Positions 5,854 through 7,561 of a stretch of DNA of 7,561 nucleotides are shown here, piece by piece; within the stretch, counting starts at the first letter, position 1, and each line of letters begins with the position of its first letter. Source of the stretch: Fluviibacter sp041311015 (GTDB taxonomy: Bacteria; Pseudomonadota; Gammaproteobacteria; Burkholderiales; Rhodocyclaceae). Both the position numbers and the translations under genes were made by a program. The notes beneath the pieces are model-generated. The model made no database searches. It was not told where the DNA came from and saw only the letters and a list, made by a program, of their open reading frames with translations. The DNA is taken from assembly GCA_041311015.1 (NCBI GenBank), contig JBFYKG010000069.1, forward strand, positions 1-7,561. Direction: 5' to 3'.

Positions 5854-7561
5854 ATGATGAATCGCTCACTCAACCGCATCTTCAAAGTCATCTGGAGCAA
5901 AGTCCAGATGGCGTGGGTTGCCGTGAGTGAAGCCACCACTGCCCACGGCAAACAGCAATCCATCACCCGCATTACCCGTACCGTCACCACCGTCGCCATG
6001 CTCACCGGGGGTGCCGCCATCGCCGCCCCCCCGGCACCGAACCAGCTACCCACCGGTGGCCAGGTCGCCGCCGGCATCGCTGCCATCGGCACCAACGGCA
6101 ACACCATGACGGTCACCCAGACCAGCAACCGCGCCGCCATCAACTGGAACACCTTTGACATCGGCAGCCAGGCCCAGGTCAACTTCGTCCAGCCCAGCAG
6201 CAGCGCCGTCGCCCTTAACCGCGTCAACAGCGGCAACCCCAGCCAGATCTACGGGCAGCTCTCTTCTAACGGCCAGGTCTACCTCATCAACGCCGCCGGC
6301 GTCTACTTTGCCCCCGGCGCCCAAGTCAACGTCGGCGGCATCGTCGCCACCACCCACCAGATGAGCGATGCCGCCTTCATGGCCGGCAGCACCACCTTTG
6401 ACCGCAATGGCAGCACCGGCAAAGTCATCAACGAAGGCACCATTACCACCAGCCTCAATGGCTACATCGCCATGCTCGCCCCCGAAGTGCGTAACTCAGG
6501 GCTCCTCCTTGCCCAATCCGGGACAGTGGCCATGGGGGCAGGGGAACGCATCACCCTCAACTTTGGCCTCACCAGCAAGTTGGAAAGCATCACCGTCACT
6601 GAAGCCCAACTCGACACCCTCGTTGAGAATCGCAGTGCCATCAAAGCCCCCAACGGCCTCGTCATCCTCTCCGCAAGAGCTGCCAACCAGCTCGCCGCCA
6701 GCGTCGTCAACAGCGGCACCATTGAAGCCAAAGGCGTCAGCCAACAGGGTGGCCGCATCCTGCTTGAAGGCACCACCGTTACCAACACCGGCACGCTCGA
6801 CGTATCCAGCGACACCGCACAGGCCGGGACCATCCAGATCAACGGCAAGAACGTATCCATCAGCGGCAACGTCATCGCCACCAGCCCAACCCAGGGCGGC
6901 ACCGTCAAAGTCCAGGCCACCAACCAACTCGCCGTCACCAACGCCAACATCAACACCGGTAGCCAGCAACAGGGTGGTAGCACCCAACTCGCCGCCAACC
7001 AGCTCACACTAAACAACGCCAATATCAACGCCGATGGTGATACCCAGGGCGGCAACATCAACATTAACGGCGCTGGCCCCACCAACGCCGCAGACGTACT
7101 CGGCCCCAACCACCCGCTGAACAACCCGTTAGCACCACCGACCGGGCCTTCCACCGTAGCCCTAGCTGGTAGCACCACCATCAGCACAAGAAGCCGCTAT
7201 GGCCGGGCAGGGCAGACCACCGTTACCGGTGACCACATCAGCCTAGCGGACACCACCAACATCGACGCCGCCGGTGCCACCCAGGGCGGCACAGTCCTGA
7301 TTGGGGGTGATTGGCAAGGCTCCAATGGCACATACCAGGCGACCACCGTTTACATGGGCCAGAACGTCACGATTGACGCCAGCGCCACAGACAACGGCAA
7401 TGGCGGCAAGGTGGTGCTGTGGAGTGATGTCAGCAATACAAGCTCAATCACCAGTGCGCACGGCAGTATCTACGCGAACGCCGGATCTTTCGGTGGGGAT
7501 GGCGGGCAGATTGAAACCTCTGGACACTTATTGAATGTTGATGGCGTCCAAGGCTCTGCTA
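5854..7561 (+). CDS. TpsA filamentous-haemagglutinin-like exoprotein, 3' end cut by window edge
   Basis: This is the secreted partner of the upstream TpsB, probably a large β-helical adhesin. My codon-by-codon reading gives 569 residues with no stop before the edge. Residues 2-33 form an extended signal peptide region (MNRSLNRIFKVIWSK, then AWVAVSEATTAHGK). A hydrophobic core follows at about 44-57, with likely cleavage AIA|A after 57. The TPS (haemagglutination activity) domain starts near 62. It contains INWNTFDIGSQAQVNF (96-111), NRVNSGNPSQIYGQL (122-136, the NPNL/NPNG-type site) and GQVYLINAAGVYFAPGA (140-156). From about 297 a QGG-containing repeat of about 25 residues recurs. GGKVVLWSD (517-525) and GGDGGQIETSGHLL (547-560) are typical of very long FHA-like proteins, so much of the gene probably lies to the right. 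Cysteine is absent. Start may be the first or second of two tandem ATGs (5854 or 5857); no strong ribosome binding site is seen, so coupling to tpsB is likely. Confidence 0.93.
   Translation, partial: MMNRSLNRIFKVIWSKVQMAWVAVSEATTAHGKQQSITRITRTVTTVAMLTGGAAIAAPPAPNQLPTGGQVAAGIAAIGTNGNTMTVTQTSNRAAINWNTFDIGSQAQVNFVQPSSSAVALNRVNSGNPSQIYGQLSSNGQVYLINAAGVYFAPGAQVNVGGIVATTHQMSDAAFMAGSTTFDRNGSTGKVINEGTITTSLNGYIAMLAPEVRNSGLLLAQSGTVAMGAGERITLNFGLTSKLESITVTEAQLDTLVENRSAIKAPNGLVILSARAANQLAASVVNSGTIEAKGVSQQGGRILLEGTTVTNTGTLDVSSDTAQAGTIQINGKNVSISGNVIATSPTQGGTVKVQATNQLAVTNANINTGSQQQGGSTQLAANQLTLNNANINADGDTQGGNININGAGPTNAADVLGPNHPLNNPLAPPTGPSTVALAGSTTISTRSRYGRAGQTTVTGDHISLADTTNIDAAGATQGGTVLIGGDWQGSNGTYQATTVYMGQNVTIDASATDNGNGGKVVLWSDVSNTSSITSAHGSIYANAGSFGGDGGQIETSGHLLNVDGVQGSA
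6026..6032 (+). repeat. C7 homopolymer just after the TpsA signal peptide
   Basis: GCC-CCC-CCG encodes A58-P59-P60, directly after the predicted signal peptidase site. Slippage by one base would frameshift the protein before its TPS domain, switching secretion off. Seven C is at the lower end of lengths known to vary in other bacteria. Confidence 0.8.
6742..7071 (+). repeat. 25-residue (75-bp) β-helix repeats in TpsA
   Basis: A turn motif of the form Q-x-G-G followed by alternating hydrophobic residues recurs. The second small residue of the motif falls at 300 (QQGGRILLEG), 325 (QAGTIQING), 349 (TQGGTVKVQA), 375 (QQGGSTQLAA) and 400 (TQGGNINING), which are steps of 25, 24, 26 and 25. NANIN also recurs 25 residues apart (363 and 388), with near-identical codons at 6940 and 7015. 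A later copy, TQGGTVLIGG, is at 476-485. The pattern fits stacked rungs of a right-handed β-helix. Confidence 0.7.

Noticed and set aside
5034..6236. 400-codon open frame on the minus strand across the tpsB/tpsA junction
   Set aside because: It is antisense to two clearly identified genes. Its Val/Ala/Gly-rich product reflects the strong C-ending codon bias of the true strand, and no family features are visible.
6368..7012. 214-codon plus-strand frame rich in Pro, Ser and Ala
   Set aside because: It is an out-of-frame reading of the TpsA β-helix region, whose true frame is open throughout with recognisable motifs.
6462..7187. 241-codon and nested minus-strand open frames inside tpsA
   Set aside because: They mirror the C-rich codons of tpsA and have low-complexity products with no start signal.
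1..7561. CRISPR array, tRNA gene, insertion sequence or integrase
   Set aside because: I saw no spaced direct repeats, cloverleaf, transposase motif or terminal inverted repeats in the window.

Overview
The window comes from a Gram-negative proteobacterium. The evidence is an MurJ flippase, an outer-membrane-type lipoprotein, a TpsB β-barrel and an ESPR-type TPS signal. The divergent murJ / rpsT pair and the ESPR suggest Betaproteobacteria, perhaps near Neisseriales. That is an inference from gene order and protein style, not a database result.

Layout. (1) Bases 1-1072, minus strand: the first ~357 residues of the lipid II flippase MurJ, cut by the window edge. (2) Bases 1073-1467: a short divergent spacer with a clear promoter, then rpsT (ribosomal protein S20) on the plus strand, closed by a compact hairpin terminator that looks usable from both sides. 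(3) Bases 1480-4071, minus strand: a two-gene unit. The upstream gene encodes a membrane-anchored TAXI-type solute-binding protein with two predicted membrane segments. The downstream gene encodes a patatin-like phospholipase lipoprotein. (4) Bases 4072-4139: a 68-bp divergent spacer with two near-identical TGGCCA-centred sites exactly 40 bp apart and a good plus-strand promoter. A perfect 20-bp palindrome at 4131-4150 is centred on the next start codon. (5) Bases 4140-7561, plus strand: a two-partner secretion (TPS) pair. The TpsB outer-membrane transporter (FhaC/ShlB family) is followed 10 bp later by a large TpsA filamentous-haemagglutinin-like exoprotein that runs off the right edge with no stop in 569 codons.

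How it works together. The TPS pair should make a secreted β-helical adhesin. The TpsA ESPR signal delivers it to the Sec system, its TPS domain docks on the TpsB POTRA domains, and TpsB threads it across the outer membrane. The TAXI/patatin pair has no visible TRAP permease and has no obvious known role. It may link periplasmic ligand sensing to lipid hydrolysis at the outer membrane, but this is inference. Strongly C-ending codon use in the TPS genes contrasts with the TAXI/lipoprotein pair, so this stretch next to core genes looks like accessory DNA of mixed origin.

The most notable signals are: the palindrome over the tpsB start together with a promoter placed for a leaderless mRNA; a G8 tract that encodes the catalytic glycine loop of the lipoprotein; a C7 tract just after the TpsA signal peptide; and a regular ~25-residue repeat in TpsA. 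None of these is proven functional from sequence alone.
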